A stretch of 64,000 nucleotides of DNA from Belliella calami (lineage in GTDB: Bacteria > Bacteroidota > Bacteroidia > Cytophagales > Cyclobacteriaceae), in NCBI RefSeq assembly GCF_022549695.1, contig NZ_JAKZGS010000017.1:31456-95455 (forward strand). Reading direction: 5' to 3'. The position numbers and the translations under genes were made by a program. Shown here piece by piece: positions 31,681 through 41,261 of the stretch (positions within the stretch are counted from its first letter, which is position 1; every line of letters begins with the position of its first letter). Below the pieces are notes generated by a model. The model made no database searches. It worked only from the letters and a program-made list of their open reading frames with translations, and was not told where the DNA came from.

Positions 31681-33882
31681 ATGGGAAGAAAATCAAATAA
31701 TAGAGCCGGAAAAGGCAAAGCTAAAGGAGGAAAGGTAATGGATGCCGCCCAGTTAGCTAGAAAAGTATTGAACTTTTTGGATAATCATTTTGGAGAGGAA
31801 TTCAACTCCAAGCAAATTGTAAAGAAGTTAGAAATCAGAGATTCAGTGGTCAAAGGCGGTGTAGAACCAATTCTACACAAGCTAGCTGCTGGAGGATCTA
31901 TATCAAAATCACCTAGAAATTACTTTTCGTCAAATAAAGAGCCTGAATTTATAGAGGGCGTCGTGGATTTTGTAAACCCTCGGTTTGCTTATATTGTGGC
32001 GGATGCCAAGTATAAAGTAGAAGAGGATATCCTGATCAAAGAGGCAGATTTGAAAAATGCACTTGACGGAGACAGAGTCAGAATCATGGTTTATCCTCTA
32101 AAGGGAAATACTGGACGCATGGAAGGTAAAGTCCTCGAGCTTTTAGAAAGAAGTCGAGACGAGTTTGTTGGGAGAGTTGAGATTTCTCCTCGCTTTGCCT
32201 TTGTAGTTCCTGATTTCAAGAAAATGCACCATGATATTTTTGTGCATAAAGGAGACCTTGGAGGAGCAGAGCACAATCAGAAAGTTGTGATCAAATTTAC
32301 AGAATGGAGAGAAGGAGATAAGAATCCTACTGGAAAGGTAACTCGGGTATTAGGGAAAGCAGGAGAACACGAAGTGGAAATCCATTCGATCATGGCGGAA
32401 TTTGGACTGCCATTCGAGTACCCAGAAGATGTCACTGCAGAAGCGGAAGAAATCTCTGAGGAGATTTCTCAAAAAGAAATCAACAGCAGAAAGGATTTTA
32501 GAGGGATTACCACCTTTACCATAGATCCAGCAGATGCCAAGGATTTTGATGATGCTATTTCTTATAGAGTATTGGACAATGGCAATTTTGAAATTGGTGT
32601 GCATATCGCAGATGTCACGCATTATGTAAAGCCAAAAACAGGGTTGGAAAAAGAAGCTTACGACAGAGCCACTTCTGTGTATTTGGTAGATAGAACAATC
32701 CCGATGCTTCCAGAGCGCTTGAGTAATGGTCTCTGTTCCCTTCGTCCAAATGAAGATAAACTTACATTTTCATGTGTTTTTGAAATGGACGAAAATGCTG
32801 ATGTTGTCAAACATTGGATAGGAAGAACTGTCATTCATTCCGACAGAAGGTTTGCTTATGAACAAGCGCAAGAGAATATTGACAATCAAGAAGGAGATTT
32901 CTTTGAAGAGTTGACTTTCTTGAATGAAATGGCAAAGAAACTTCGAAAAAGGAGATTTGACAAAGGTGCTGTGAATTTTGAAACAGTGGAGGTGAAATTC
33001 CAATTGGATGAAAAAGGCAAGCCACTTGGATTGTTTGTGAAAGAACGCAAGGATATTCATAAGATGATTGAAGAATTCATGCTCTTGGCGAATAGGACAG
33101 TGGCAGAATTTATCTTTGACAAAAACAAAGGGGCTGATACTTTTGTATATAGAGTCCATGATCATCCTGATTTGGAGCGATTGGAGACGTTTTCCAACTT
33201 TGCAAAGAAATTTGGTCATGAAATCAAAATTGGGGAAGGGAACAGGATTTCCAAAGCTTTGAATCAACTCATGGATGAGATCCAAGGGAAACCAGAGCAA
33301 AATGTTTTGGAACAACTTGCGATCAGAAGCATGGCCAAAGCGATCTACACAGTAGAGCCACGCGGTCATTTTGGTTTGGCATTTAAACATTATACTCACT
33401 TTACTTCCCCTATCAGGAGGTATCCAGATATGATGGTTCACAGATTGCTTCAGCATTATCTTGATGAAGGGAAGTCTCCTGAAGCAGAAGTATGGGAAGA
33501 CAAATGTCTCCATTCTTCTGATAGAGAGAAAAGAGCTTCCAATGCAGAGCGAGCTTCTATCAATTACAAGCAGGTCGAGTTTATGGCACTTGCTGAAGAT
33601 AAAGATTATGAAGGTATCGTAGTTGGGGTGACTGAGTGGGGTGTTTTCGTAGAAATTACCGAAACCAAATGTGAGGGTATGATCAGAGTTCAGGATATGA
33701 ATGATGATTATTACGAATTTGATGAAAAAAATATGCGCCTCATTGGCTCGAAAAATAAAAAAATGATCACTTTAGGTGATAAAGTGAATGTCAGAGTAGT
33801 AGCTACTGACATAGATAAAAGAACAATAGATTTGGAATTTGCAGATAATGAATCAAACGACAAACCCCGTAAGCGTAAATAA
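31681..33882 (+). CDS. rnr: Ribonuclease R
   Basis: 733 residues. Cold-shock-type domains, then the RNB catalytic domain with TIDPADAKDFDDAIS (metal-binding aspartates) and HFGLAFKHYTHFTSPIRRYPD, then an S1 domain (YEGIVVGVTEWGVFVEI) and a basic tail (DKPRKRK). Degrades structured RNA 3'-5'. The final 35 bases overlap the next gene. The 284 bp before it show no gene. Confidence 0.95.
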   Translation: MGRKSNNRAGKGKAKGGKVMDAAQLARKVLNFLDNHFGEEFNSKQIVKKLEIRDSVVKGGVEPILHKLAAGGSISKSPRNYFSSNKEPEFIEGVVDFVNPRFAYIVADAKYKVEEDILIKEADLKNALDGDRVRIMVYPLKGNTGRMEGKVLELLERSRDEFVGRVEISPRFAFVVPDFKKMHHDIFVHKGDLGGAEHNQKVVIKFTEWREGDKNPTGKVTRVLGKAGEHEVEIHSIMAEFGLPFEYPEDVTAEAEEISEEISQKEINSRKDFRGITTFTIDPADAKDFDDAISYRVLDNGNFEIGVHIADVTHYVKPKTGLEKEAYDRATSVYLVDRTIPMLPERLSNGLCSLRPNEDKLTFSCVFEMDENADVVKHWIGRTVIHSDRRFAYEQAQENIDNQEGDFFEELTFLNEMAKKLRKRRFDKGAVNFETVEVKFQLDEKGKPLGLFVKERKDIHKMIEEFMLLANRTVAEFIFDKNKGADTFVYRVHDHPDLERLETFSNFAKKFGHEIKIGEGNRISKALNQLMDEIQGKPEQNVLEQLAIRSMAKAIYTVEPRGHFGLAFKHYTHFTSPIRRYPDMMVHRLLQHYLDEGKSPEAEVWEDKCLHSSDREKRASNAERASINYKQVEFMALAEDKDYEGIVVGVTEWGVFVEITETKCEGMIRVQDMNDDYYEFDEKNMRLIGSKNKKMITLGDKVNVRVVATDIDKRTIDLEFADNESNDKPRKRK

Positions 33883-34843
33883 GCTTTTACAAGATTTAGA
33901 GAATCATATTCAGGGATTCCAATATGGAAATTCCCCAGCTGAGTTATACGAGCCGATAAGCTATATAATGAGTCTTGGAGGAAAAAGAATCCGACCATTA
34001 CTGACTTTGATGGCATATTCTCTTTATAAAGACGACTATGAATCGATATTGACACCAGCATCTGCTGTGGAGGTTTTTCATAATTTCACTTTGATGCATG
34101 ATGACATTATGGATGATGCGCCCCTGAGAAGAGGGAAAGCCACGGTTCATGAGAAGTGGAATGCCAACACTGCAATCCTCTCTGGTGATGTAATGCTGGT
34201 CAAAGCTTATGAGATGTTGGTGAAAGTGTCTCCGGAAAAACTCCCAGAGATCTTGAGTTTGTTCAATCAGACTGCCGCTGAAGTTTGCGAAGGACAACAA
34301 CATGATATGAATTTTGAGAAAATTGATGTGGTTTCCGAAGAAGATTACATTGATATGATCAGACAAAAAACAGCAGTTTTGCTAGGTTTTGCCTTGCAGT
34401 TTGGAGCTTTATTAGCTGATGCTTCAAAAGAAGAAGCACAAAAGCTCTATGACTTCGGTGTCAATATTGGTATAGGCTTTCAGCTGAAAGATGATCTTTT
34501 GGATGTGTATGCAGATCAAGCCAAGTTTGGGAAGCAAGTAGGAGGAGATATCATTTCCAACAAAAAAACTTTTCTACTTATTAAAGCAAAAGAGCTTGCT
34601 GAAGGTGAAGAAAAAAATGAATTGGAAAAATGGATTGCAAGAGAAGATTTTGATAAAGTTGAAAAGGTGAGCGCTGTCACTGAGATTTATGATAAAGTAG
34701 GGATTAAAACCCTTACAGAGTCAAAAATGCAAGATTATTTTAAGAAAGGATTTGATCAATACAACTCGCTTAGTGTCCCAAACCTTCTAAGTTTCAACAT
34801 GCTTTTGGAATTGACCCAGGATCTTATTCACAGAGAGAAATAA
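33848..34843 (+). CDS. Polyprenyl diphosphate synthase
   Basis: 331 residues from ATG 33848, within the rnr 3' end. The first Asp-rich motif DDIMDD (in LMHDDIMDDAPLRRGK) and the second DDLLD (FQLKDDLLDVYAD) are the catalytic motifs of trans-prenyltransferases; GGKRIRPLL is the substrate-binding start. Probably makes the C15-C40 chain for menaquinone or undecaprenyl metabolism; chain length cannot be read reliably. Confidence 0.92.
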   Translation: MNQTTNPVSVNKLLQDLENHIQGFQYGNSPAELYEPISYIMSLGGKRIRPLLTLMAYSLYKDDYESILTPASAVEVFHNFTLMHDDIMDDAPLRRGKATVHEKWNANTAILSGDVMLVKAYEMLVKVSPEKLPEILSLFNQTAAEVCEGQQHDMNFEKIDVVSEEDYIDMIRQKTAVLLGFALQFGALLADASKEEAQKLYDFGVNIGIGFQLKDDLLDVYADQAKFGKQVGGDIISNKKTFLLIKAKELAEGEEKNELEKWIAREDFDKVEKVSAVTEIYDKVGIKTLTESKMQDYFKKGFDQYNSLSVPNLLSFNMLLELTQDLIHREK

Positions 34844-34853
34844 ATAGAATAAC

Positions 34854-35486
34854 ATGATAGAATTATCAACGACGGTGGTCATTATAGTGATCACCGTTTT
34901 GACTTCCTACTGGGGGTTCAGAAATCCACAAATCTTGGAAAGATGGATGTTTACCCCATACCTAATCAAAAATAGAAATCAGTATGATCGTTTTGTCCTG
35001 TCAGGATTTATTCACAAAGACAGCATGCATCTATTGTTCAATATGTTTACCTTCTTTTTCTTTGGAGGAGCAGTAGAGCAATTTTTACTTTACCGATTGG
35101 GATTTATCCCTGGGACTTTGGTTTTTGTACTATTCTATATTGTGGGAATTATTGTGTCGGATATTCCTACATTCCTTAAGCATCAGGATCATAGTTTTTA
35201 CCGAGCTCTTGGAGCGAGTGGGGGAGTAGCGGCGACGGTTTTTGCAAGTATTATTCTGATGCCCCTTTCTGACATTTGTCTATTTGGGATTATCTGTTTG
35301 CCTGGTTTTGCCCTTGGTGTGCTATTTTTGATCTATTCTGTGGTACAAGCCAAAAAAGGGAATGATGGGATCAATCACGATGCGCATTTGTACGGCGCAT
35401 TGTTTGGGATTGCTTTTATATTAATTATAAGCCCTAGCAGTGCCCTCAATTTTCTAAATGAAATAAAAAGCTTCAGGTTGTTTTGA
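34854..35486 (+). CDS. Rhomboid-family intramembrane serine protease
   Basis: 210 residues, about six transmembrane helices. HLLFNMFTFFFFGG on helix 2, catalytic Ser in GASGGVAATV and His in INHDAHLYGALFG make the Ser-His dyad. Substrates unknown. Starts 10 bases after the prenyltransferase gene. Confidence 0.88.
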   Translation: MIELSTTVVIIVITVLTSYWGFRNPQILERWMFTPYLIKNRNQYDRFVLSGFIHKDSMHLLFNMFTFFFFGGAVEQFLLYRLGFIPGTLVFVLFYIVGIIVSDIPTFLKHQDHSFYRALGASGGVAATVFASIILMPLSDICLFGIICLPGFALGVLFLIYSVVQAKKGNDGINHDAHLYGALFGIAFILIISPSSALNFLNEIKSFRLF

Positions 35487-35510
35487 CCTGAAGCTTTTTG
35501 ATTTTTTTGA
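35465..35510 (+). terminator. Terminator overlapping the rhomboid stop
   Basis: AAAAAGCTTCAGGT pairs with ACCTGAAGCTTTTT; the loop contains the stop codon. A T-run follows. Confidence 0.85.
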
Positions 35511-35527
35511 TAATAATAGCAGGTTTA

Positions 35528-35836
35528 TCACTTGCCTTTTTGAATTTGTCGGATATTTTTGTCAGTTACAGACTTTAACATTCCTATCCAATTTTCCCCT
35601 TTTTCTTCTGCAAAAACGTCCGGTCCTGGAATTCCTACACGCATTCCGATCGTAGTAGTAGCCGTGCCACCTTGTCCTTCGGATTTGAAATAGACATCTA
35701 AAGCATTGATATCTTGGGTGAATCTTGAGAGCTTATTGATACTAGCTCTGATTTCCTCCTGGACTTCTTGACTCACATCTAGATTTGGAGATTGAACATC
35801 AATTTTGACACCCTTATAATTTTCTGTGTAGTTCAT
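35528..35836 (-). CDS. hpf: Short ribosome hibernation promoting factor (S30EA/YfiA)
   Basis: 102 residues from ATG 35836 (MNYTENYKGVKIDVQSPNLD). Pattern VKIDVQSPNLDVSQEVQEEIRASINKLSRF then strands with VYFKSEG and IGMRVGIPGPDVFAEEKGENW fits the single-domain HPF family that binds and inactivates ribosomes in stationary phase. A longer frame upstream adds a non-conserved stretch and is not used. Confidence 0.82.
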   Translation of the reverse strand: MNYTENYKGVKIDVQSPNLDVSQEVQEEIRASINKLSRFTQDINALDVYFKSEGQGGTATTTIGMRVGIPGPDVFAEEKGENWIGMLKSVTDKNIRQIQKGK

Positions 35837-35901
35837 GGTTATAAAATTTAGATTTATTTTGAAAATACACCCTATTGTACGGATACTAGAGATCAAAAGT
35901 C

Positions 35902-35936
35902 AAAAAAAAGCCACTCAATTTGAGTGGCTTTTTTTG
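35902..35936 (-). terminator. Terminator after the S9 peptidase gene
   Basis: AAAAGCCACTCA and TGAGTGGCTTTT form a 12-bp stem with a 3-base loop and flanking A/T runs, so it can work in both directions. Confidence 0.85.
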
Positions 35937-35944
35937 ATTTTTCT

Positions 35945-38671
35945 CTAATCAGCTTTGTTATAGAGCTTTTTGAGTTGAGGAATTCCTTTTTCCATCCATT
36001 CAGGTGCAGGCTTAGCCATAAGATGGTAATCAAAATACTCTTTCATCCTTCTTTGGAAATCTTTCTGGTTTGCCTCATTTGCCAAATGATGCCCTTCATT
36101 TGGGTAAGATAGGAATATTACTTCTTTGCCCATTCTTCTTGCAGCATTGTAAAGTTCTAGGCCTTGCGACCAATCTACTGCACCATCAGCGGTACCATGA
36201 AGAATCAAGAAAGGCGTTTTGATATTTGGTATGTGATGCATTGGGTTTTCCCTTTGATAGATCTCTCTATGCGTCCAAGGAGTAACTCCATAGCCCATTC
36301 GTACTTGGCCAATTTCCATGATGCCATGATGCACAGTTCCTGAGCTTCCATAGATGTTGTTATAGAAACTCTCTAGGTTTGTTGGCGGAGCACCTGTTAC
36401 GATGCATTTGAACATGTCTGTTTGGGTCAAGATAAATGATGTTTGATATCCACTCCAGCTATGACCTTGAAGACCTATATTGTCCTTGTCAGCATATCCG
36501 AGCTTGATCAATTCTTTGGCTGCAGATGTGATTACGTCTAGAGAACTTGTCCCTGGCTTGCCTTCTTCGAATACAATATCTGGCATGAATATCACATAGC
36601 CATTGCTTGCATAGGTGGAGAAATGGGGCCTATCATCATACACAGGCATTGAGTACTGATGATGACGCTCTGACATGGTTTCATAAAAATAGATAATGGT
36701 TGGATAAGCTTTACCTTCTTCATAATCTGCAGGAAGCGTCATTGTACCTTGTAATTTATTTCCCCTTCCATCTGTGAAATCCACCAATTTTCTTTTACCC
36801 CAAGCATATTCGCTTTGTTGTGGGTTGGCATCTGTTATTCTTTTTTGGTTGGAAAAATCTGTATTAGTTACATAATAATCTGGAAAATCAACAAAAGTCT
36901 GTTTTGTGAAAAACAATTTATCGGCACTTTCAGCCTTCATAGGCCTTCCATAGCTAAAATCTTCATAGACAATCGCTTTAGGTTGAGAGCCTATTGACAA
37001 TGAATAAAATCCTTCCTTTTTAGTCCATTCTCCATATGCAGTTAGCAACAATGGTTTTTTGGTATCTATCCAATCTTCTTCAGGATCCAAATTAACATGC
37101 CTAAACCTAATTTCTTGATCATTTCCAATTTTGGTGATATTTTCAGCTTTGCTGCCATCCAAAGCCAGCATCCATAAATCATATTTATGGTTTACAATTA
37201 CACTTTTCCCATCTTTTGACCATCCTGCTAATCCAAAAGGGGGATTTTCATGTGGATAGGGGTGTTCCATATCCATAAAAATTACAGAGGCATTTTTTGA
37301 AATATTGGTTCGTTTATCAGCATCTACATCATAGACAATCAATGCAGTGTCTTTTTGATACAAATAATACTTCCCATCAGGAGAGTCTCCCAAAGTCCGG
37401 GTAACCAATTCTTCAATTTTCTTTTTTTCTCCGGTTGAGATATCTACTCTGTACAAATCTGCTGGAGAAATACCCCAATTAACATCACTTAAGTATGGGT
37501 TGTCATCTCTTCCTATTCTGTATTTAGGGTGCTTTGACTCGCTGACGTATTTAATTGACTCGTCAGATAATCTCACAAACTTATCTTCTTTGATATGGTA
37601 AGAAGCGCTATAAGTAAAGTTTTTGTCTCTGTTTGCCCTGACGATCTGTACAGATTGTATGTTGTCATCTTTCCAATGCCATACATCTACATTGGCAACC
37701 GTATCTTTACTCATCTTCAATTTAGTCTCTTGTTCTTTGATAGCCAGATTAACTGTTTTTCCATCTTTACTAAAGCTCAAGCGGCCTTTATCGCTGATTA
37801 TAAATTCAGAAGGAAAGCCAGTACTCGAGTCCTTTAGAACTTGTTTTTTCATTGAATTATCGAGCTCTGAGAAAATCAACAAAGAATTAGGTTGTTGCAA
37901 AAGTGTATCAACTTTATTGCCTTTCAAAACTGCCAATTGATTGCCTTTGCTCGCCCATTCAGATTTTTTTGATTGCCCGTCATCCCAAGTAAGGCTTTGG
38001 TACATTGCTTTGTCGCTGTCAAGGTTTTTTGTTGACATATTTTTTAGGTCTAACAAAAACACACCATTACCAATTTGATCTTCGGCATCTACAATATAAG
38101 CTAGATGCGAGCTCTTTTGGTTGAAAGAATATTCCACTACATTTCCTAAAGTAGTTACAACTTTATTACTTAGGTCATAGAGTACGAGGTCAGCACCTCG
38201 AACTTCTGATTTGGCATTCTCTGGTTTATTTTTCAAAACCGTCCAATATTTTCCGTCATTTGAAAAAGACATTTTGTTGGCTCTTTCTACATCAAACTTC
38301 TCTTCAGAATTCAAATTCATAACATGAGCTGTTTGAGAGACAGGCTTTTTGGCTTTCTTTAATTTTTCTGTCTCTTCTTTGTTAGGACTTGTGAAGTAAG
38401 CTATGAAATTGCTGTTTTTAGTAAATGAGGGTGAAGACCCATATGGGATTTTTTTGATTTCTCCTGATTGAACGGCTTTTATATGAAGTGTATCGTCACC
38501 ACCATTTGGCCGGAGTCCATAGGCGAACCAATTGCCATTTGGTGAAGCTGTAGTTGAGGTGATTCTGGACCATTTCCCATAGTCCTCAAGTTGTAACGGC
38601 TTCTTTTGAGCCTGCAAGCTTCCGATGGTTAGAATCAGAATTACAGATAGAATGTAGTTTTTTTGTTTCAT
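35945..38671 (-). CDS. S9-family serine peptidase (prolyl-oligopeptidase-like), exported
   Basis: 908 residues with signal peptide (MKQKNYILSVILILTIGSLQAQ). A long N-terminal beta-propeller (20-620) precedes an alpha/beta-hydrolase domain with nucleophile Ser in GLQGHSWSGYQ, Asp in LHGTADGAVDW and His in YPNEGHHLANEAN. Likely periplasmic peptidase degrading peptides. Single gene. Confidence 0.93.
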   Translation of the reverse strand: MKQKNYILSVILILTIGSLQAQKKPLQLEDYGKWSRITSTTASPNGNWFAYGLRPNGGDDTLHIKAVQSGEIKKIPYGSSPSFTKNSNFIAYFTSPNKEETEKLKKAKKPVSQTAHVMNLNSEEKFDVERANKMSFSNDGKYWTVLKNKPENAKSEVRGADLVLYDLSNKVVTTLGNVVEYSFNQKSSHLAYIVDAEDQIGNGVFLLDLKNMSTKNLDSDKAMYQSLTWDDGQSKKSEWASKGNQLAVLKGNKVDTLLQQPNSLLIFSELDNSMKKQVLKDSSTGFPSEFIISDKGRLSFSKDGKTVNLAIKEQETKLKMSKDTVANVDVWHWKDDNIQSVQIVRANRDKNFTYSASYHIKEDKFVRLSDESIKYVSESKHPKYRIGRDDNPYLSDVNWGISPADLYRVDISTGEKKKIEELVTRTLGDSPDGKYYLYQKDTALIVYDVDADKRTNISKNASVIFMDMEHPYPHENPPFGLAGWSKDGKSVIVNHKYDLWMLALDGSKAENITKIGNDQEIRFRHVNLDPEEDWIDTKKPLLLTAYGEWTKKEGFYSLSIGSQPKAIVYEDFSYGRPMKAESADKLFFTKQTFVDFPDYYVTNTDFSNQKRITDANPQQSEYAWGKRKLVDFTDGRGNKLQGTMTLPADYEEGKAYPTIIYFYETMSERHHQYSMPVYDDRPHFSTYASNGYVIFMPDIVFEEGKPGTSSLDVITSAAKELIKLGYADKDNIGLQGHSWSGYQTSFILTQTDMFKCIVTGAPPTNLESFYNNIYGSSGTVHHGIMEIGQVRMGYGVTPWTHREIYQRENPMHHIPNIKTPFLILHGTADGAVDWSQGLELYNAARRMGKEVIFLSYPNEGHHLANEANQKDFQRRMKEYFDYHLMAKPAPEWMEKGIPQLKKLYNKAD

Positions 38672-38880
38672 AAAGGGTTTTGAAATGAGAAAATCTCAAT
38701 GAAAAAAGGTTTGAGGAAAAAAGCTTATTTTCATTGAAGATTTGGGTGTAAATGATCTGTTTAAAATTGAAGATTTGAAATCTCCAACTCTTTAATTGGA
38801 ATTTAATCTGAAACAAGATGTATTCCTTGCCTGAAAAATCAAAACGGTATTACATTGGTGGTGATATCAATATATAGAGC

Positions 38881-38915
38881 AAAAAAAATAGGACTTTCGT
38901 TAGAAAGTCCTATTT
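38881..38915 (-). terminator. Terminator after rpmA
   Basis: AAATAGGACTTTC pairs perfectly with GAAAGTCCTATTT over a 4-base loop; read on the minus strand it is followed by T8. Confidence 0.9.
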
Positions 38916-38937
38916 GAGTTTGTTGAAGAATAGAATC

Positions 38938-39198
38938 TTAAGCAGTAGCAGGTACTACATGTACATAAGATCTACCGTCGAATTTCTTTTTGAATTCAAC
39001 TTTTCCATCAGCAGTAGCGAAAAGTGTATGGTCTTTACCCAAACCTACATTTTCTCCTGGATGATGTTTTGTACCTCTTTGTCTTACGATGATGTTACCA
39101 GCGATAACAGCTTCACCGCCGAATTTTTTCACACCTAGTCTTTTGCTATGTGATTCTCTACCGTTTCTGGAACTACCGACACCTTTCTTGTGAGCCAT
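38938..39198 (-). CDS. rpmA: 50S ribosomal protein L27
   Basis: 86 residues. [29 protein letters not shown] start and [17 protein letters not shown] are diagnostic. No N-terminal extension needing cleavage is present. 34 bases downstream of rplU. Confidence 0.97.
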   Translation of the reverse strand: MAHKKGVGSSRNGRESHSKRLGVKKFGGEAVIAGNIIVRQRGTKHHPGENVGLGKDHTLFATADGKVEFKKKFDGRSYVHVVPATA

Positions 39199-39232
39199 GA
39201 TATTTAATGTTTATGATTCCTAATAGGATATC

Positions 39233-39544
39233 TTATAATACAATACTTTCAATCAATACTTTAGTGAAATCTTGTCTGTGACCGTTTTTCTTTTTGTAAC
39301 CTTTTCTTCTTTTCTTTTTGAAGACAATTACTTTGTCACCTTTCACATGATCAAGGATTTTACCTGATACCTTTGCTCCGGATAATAATGGAGCACCAAT
39401 TGACACTGAACCGTTGTCTTCCGCCAACAGTACCTGGTCAAATTCCACGGAAGCGCCAGCTTCGCCTTGCAACTTAGGTGCATAAACGTACTGATCTTTT
39501 GTTACTTTGAACTGCTTTCCTGCGATGTTAACTATTGCGTACAT
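39233..39544 (-). CDS. rplU: 50S ribosomal protein L21
   Basis: 103 residues from ATG 39544 (MYAIVNIAGKQFKV). KRRKGYKKKNGHRQDFTKVLIESI is the conserved C-terminus. Upstream in-frame codons are not conserved and are ignored. Co-transcribed with rpmA. Confidence 0.96.
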   Translation of the reverse strand: MYAIVNIAGKQFKVTKDQYVYAPKLQGEAGASVEFDQVLLAEDNGSVSIGAPLLSGAKVSGKILDHVKGDKVIVFKKKRRKGYKKKNGHRQDFTKVLIESIVL

Positions 39545-40245
39545 AGATTTTCGTTGGATACTTTTTATCAAATTGAGGTACAAATATAGCAACTCCCTTT
39601 GATACAAAAAAATAACTTTATAAATATCGTCAATATTTTAGGATTGGTACTGATGTGATCTAAGAAAGCTATGGTTGTTTTTCACCTATTTCGAATCATA
39701 AAGAAACAAATTTCCAAGATTAGATTCCAATATAATGCGCATTATATTTTTCAGGAATTCATAAAAAAAAATAAGGATTTTTGTAAGTTGTTTTGCACCA
39801 TGGTTTTATCAAAAATTTCAAATAGATCAAAAATCCTAGTTCCTGTGTAAATGATTGTTTATTAGGTGTTTTAATGCTTTTGTATGTTTATTTAATTCAC
39901 TAATTTATAATTGACCAATGGTCAAAAAATGAACAAATTTCAGTCAGAAAAAATTTTTCATTTTTTTTCAGAAATATTGATTGTTGGGTTTATAGCTTAT
40001 TTAATTTAATTAAAGATTTAAATAAAATAATATAAAATGCTTATAAATAGATAATTATAATATAGTGACCAAAAGTCAAAAAACTAAGTAAATAGACATC
40101 CTTGGGGTTTTATTTTTAAAAATAGTTGGTCATATTTGTTGAGAGGCTCTGATCACTATTTGCCTCAATAGCCCTAGTCTTCGAAGTAAAAAATCTATTA
40201 AAGTCTTTGTATTAAGGACTTTCATAAACTTAACTCTTTATAATA
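39545..40245. other. 700-bp control region between rplU and nrdB with palindromes
   Basis: No gene seen. TATAATGCGCATTATA (39731-39746) is a perfect 16-base palindrome. TTGACCAATGGTCAA (39911-39925) is a perfect 6-6 inverted repeat with a relative GTGACCAAAAGTCAA at 40065-40079 and a half-site TTGGTCA at 40126-40132. These could be sites for a regulator of nrdBA. No clear promoter box could be chosen. Confidence 0.55.
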
Positions 40246-41226
40246 ATGCAACAGTACGAACCAATTCTCCAAGAAAACAAAAATCGTTTTGTTTTATTTC
40301 CTATACAACATGATGACATTTGGCAATATTACAAAAAGGCAGAGGCTAGTTTTTGGACTGCGGAAGAGATAGACTTAAGTCAGGATTTGAATGATTGGAA
40401 AAATCTCAATGATGGAGAGAGGCATTTTATCTCGCACGTATTGGCATTTTTTGCAGCAAGTGATGGTATTGTGAATGAAAACCTTGCAGAGCATTTTGTT
40501 TCAGAAGTTCAATATACTGAAGCAAAGTTCTTTTATGGTTTTCAGATAGCAATGGAAAATATTCATTCCGAAACTTACAGTTTGTTGATAGATACCTATA
40601 TCAAGGATAATCAGGAAAGAGATAAGCTTCTGAATGCTATTGAGCATATAGATTGTGTGAAGAAAAAAGCTGAATGGGCTTTGAGATGGATTGACAATGG
40701 TTCTTTCCAAGAACGTTTGATTGCATTTGCTGCAGTTGAAGGAATTTTCTTTTCGGGTTCTTTTTGTTCTATTTTCTGGTTGAAAAAAAGAGGCTTGATG
40801 CCTGGATTGACATTTTCTAATGAATTGATCTCAAGAGATGAGGGTCTTCATTGTGATTTTGCTTGCCACTTATATACTGAGCACGTTAATAACCAATTGC
40901 CTAAAGAAACAGTGACGATGATTATCAAAGATGCTGTTGAGATAGAAAAGGAGTTTGTTACAGACGCATTGCCTGTAAGGTTGATTGGTATGAACTCTGA
41001 CTTGATGTGTCAATACATAGAGTTTGTAGCAGATAGATTATTACTTGAATTGGGTTGTGCGAAAGTCTGGAACAGCACCAATCCATTCGATTTCATGGAT
41101 ATGATTTCACTTCAGGGTAAAACAAACTTCTTTGAAAAGAGAGTAGGGGATTACCAAAAAGCTGGCGTGATGAAATCAAACGAAATTAATGAATCTCCAA
41201 AATTCTCTATTGGAGAGGATTTTTAA
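40246..41226 (+). CDS. nrdB: Ribonucleotide reductase class Ia, small subunit
   Basis: 326 residues. Supplies the stable tyrosyl radical. [12 protein letters not shown] (metal ligand Asp43), ENIHSETY with ligands Glu104 and His107 and radical Tyr111, and [14 protein letters not shown] (further Glu and His ligands) are present. Similarity of these stretches to the eukaryotic R2 protein is strong. Located 35 bases before nrdA. Confidence 0.95.
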   Translation: MQQYEPILQENKNRFVLFPIQHDDIWQYYKKAEASFWTAEEIDLSQDLNDWKNLNDGERHFISHVLAFFAASDGIVNENLAEHFVSEVQYTEAKFFYGFQIAMENIHSETYSLLIDTYIKDNQERDKLLNAIEHIDCVKKKAEWALRWIDNGSFQERLIAFAAVEGIFFSGSFCSIFWLKKRGLMPGLTFSNELISRDEGLHCDFACHLYTEHVNNQLPKETVTMIIKDAVEIEKEFVTDALPVRLIGMNSDLMCQYIEFVADRLLLELGCAKVWNSTNPFDFMDMISLQGKTNFFEKRVGDYQKAGVMKSNEINESPKFSIGEDF

Positions 41227-41261
41227 TATATATTTTTCAGATACCCATATAAAGCGACCTT

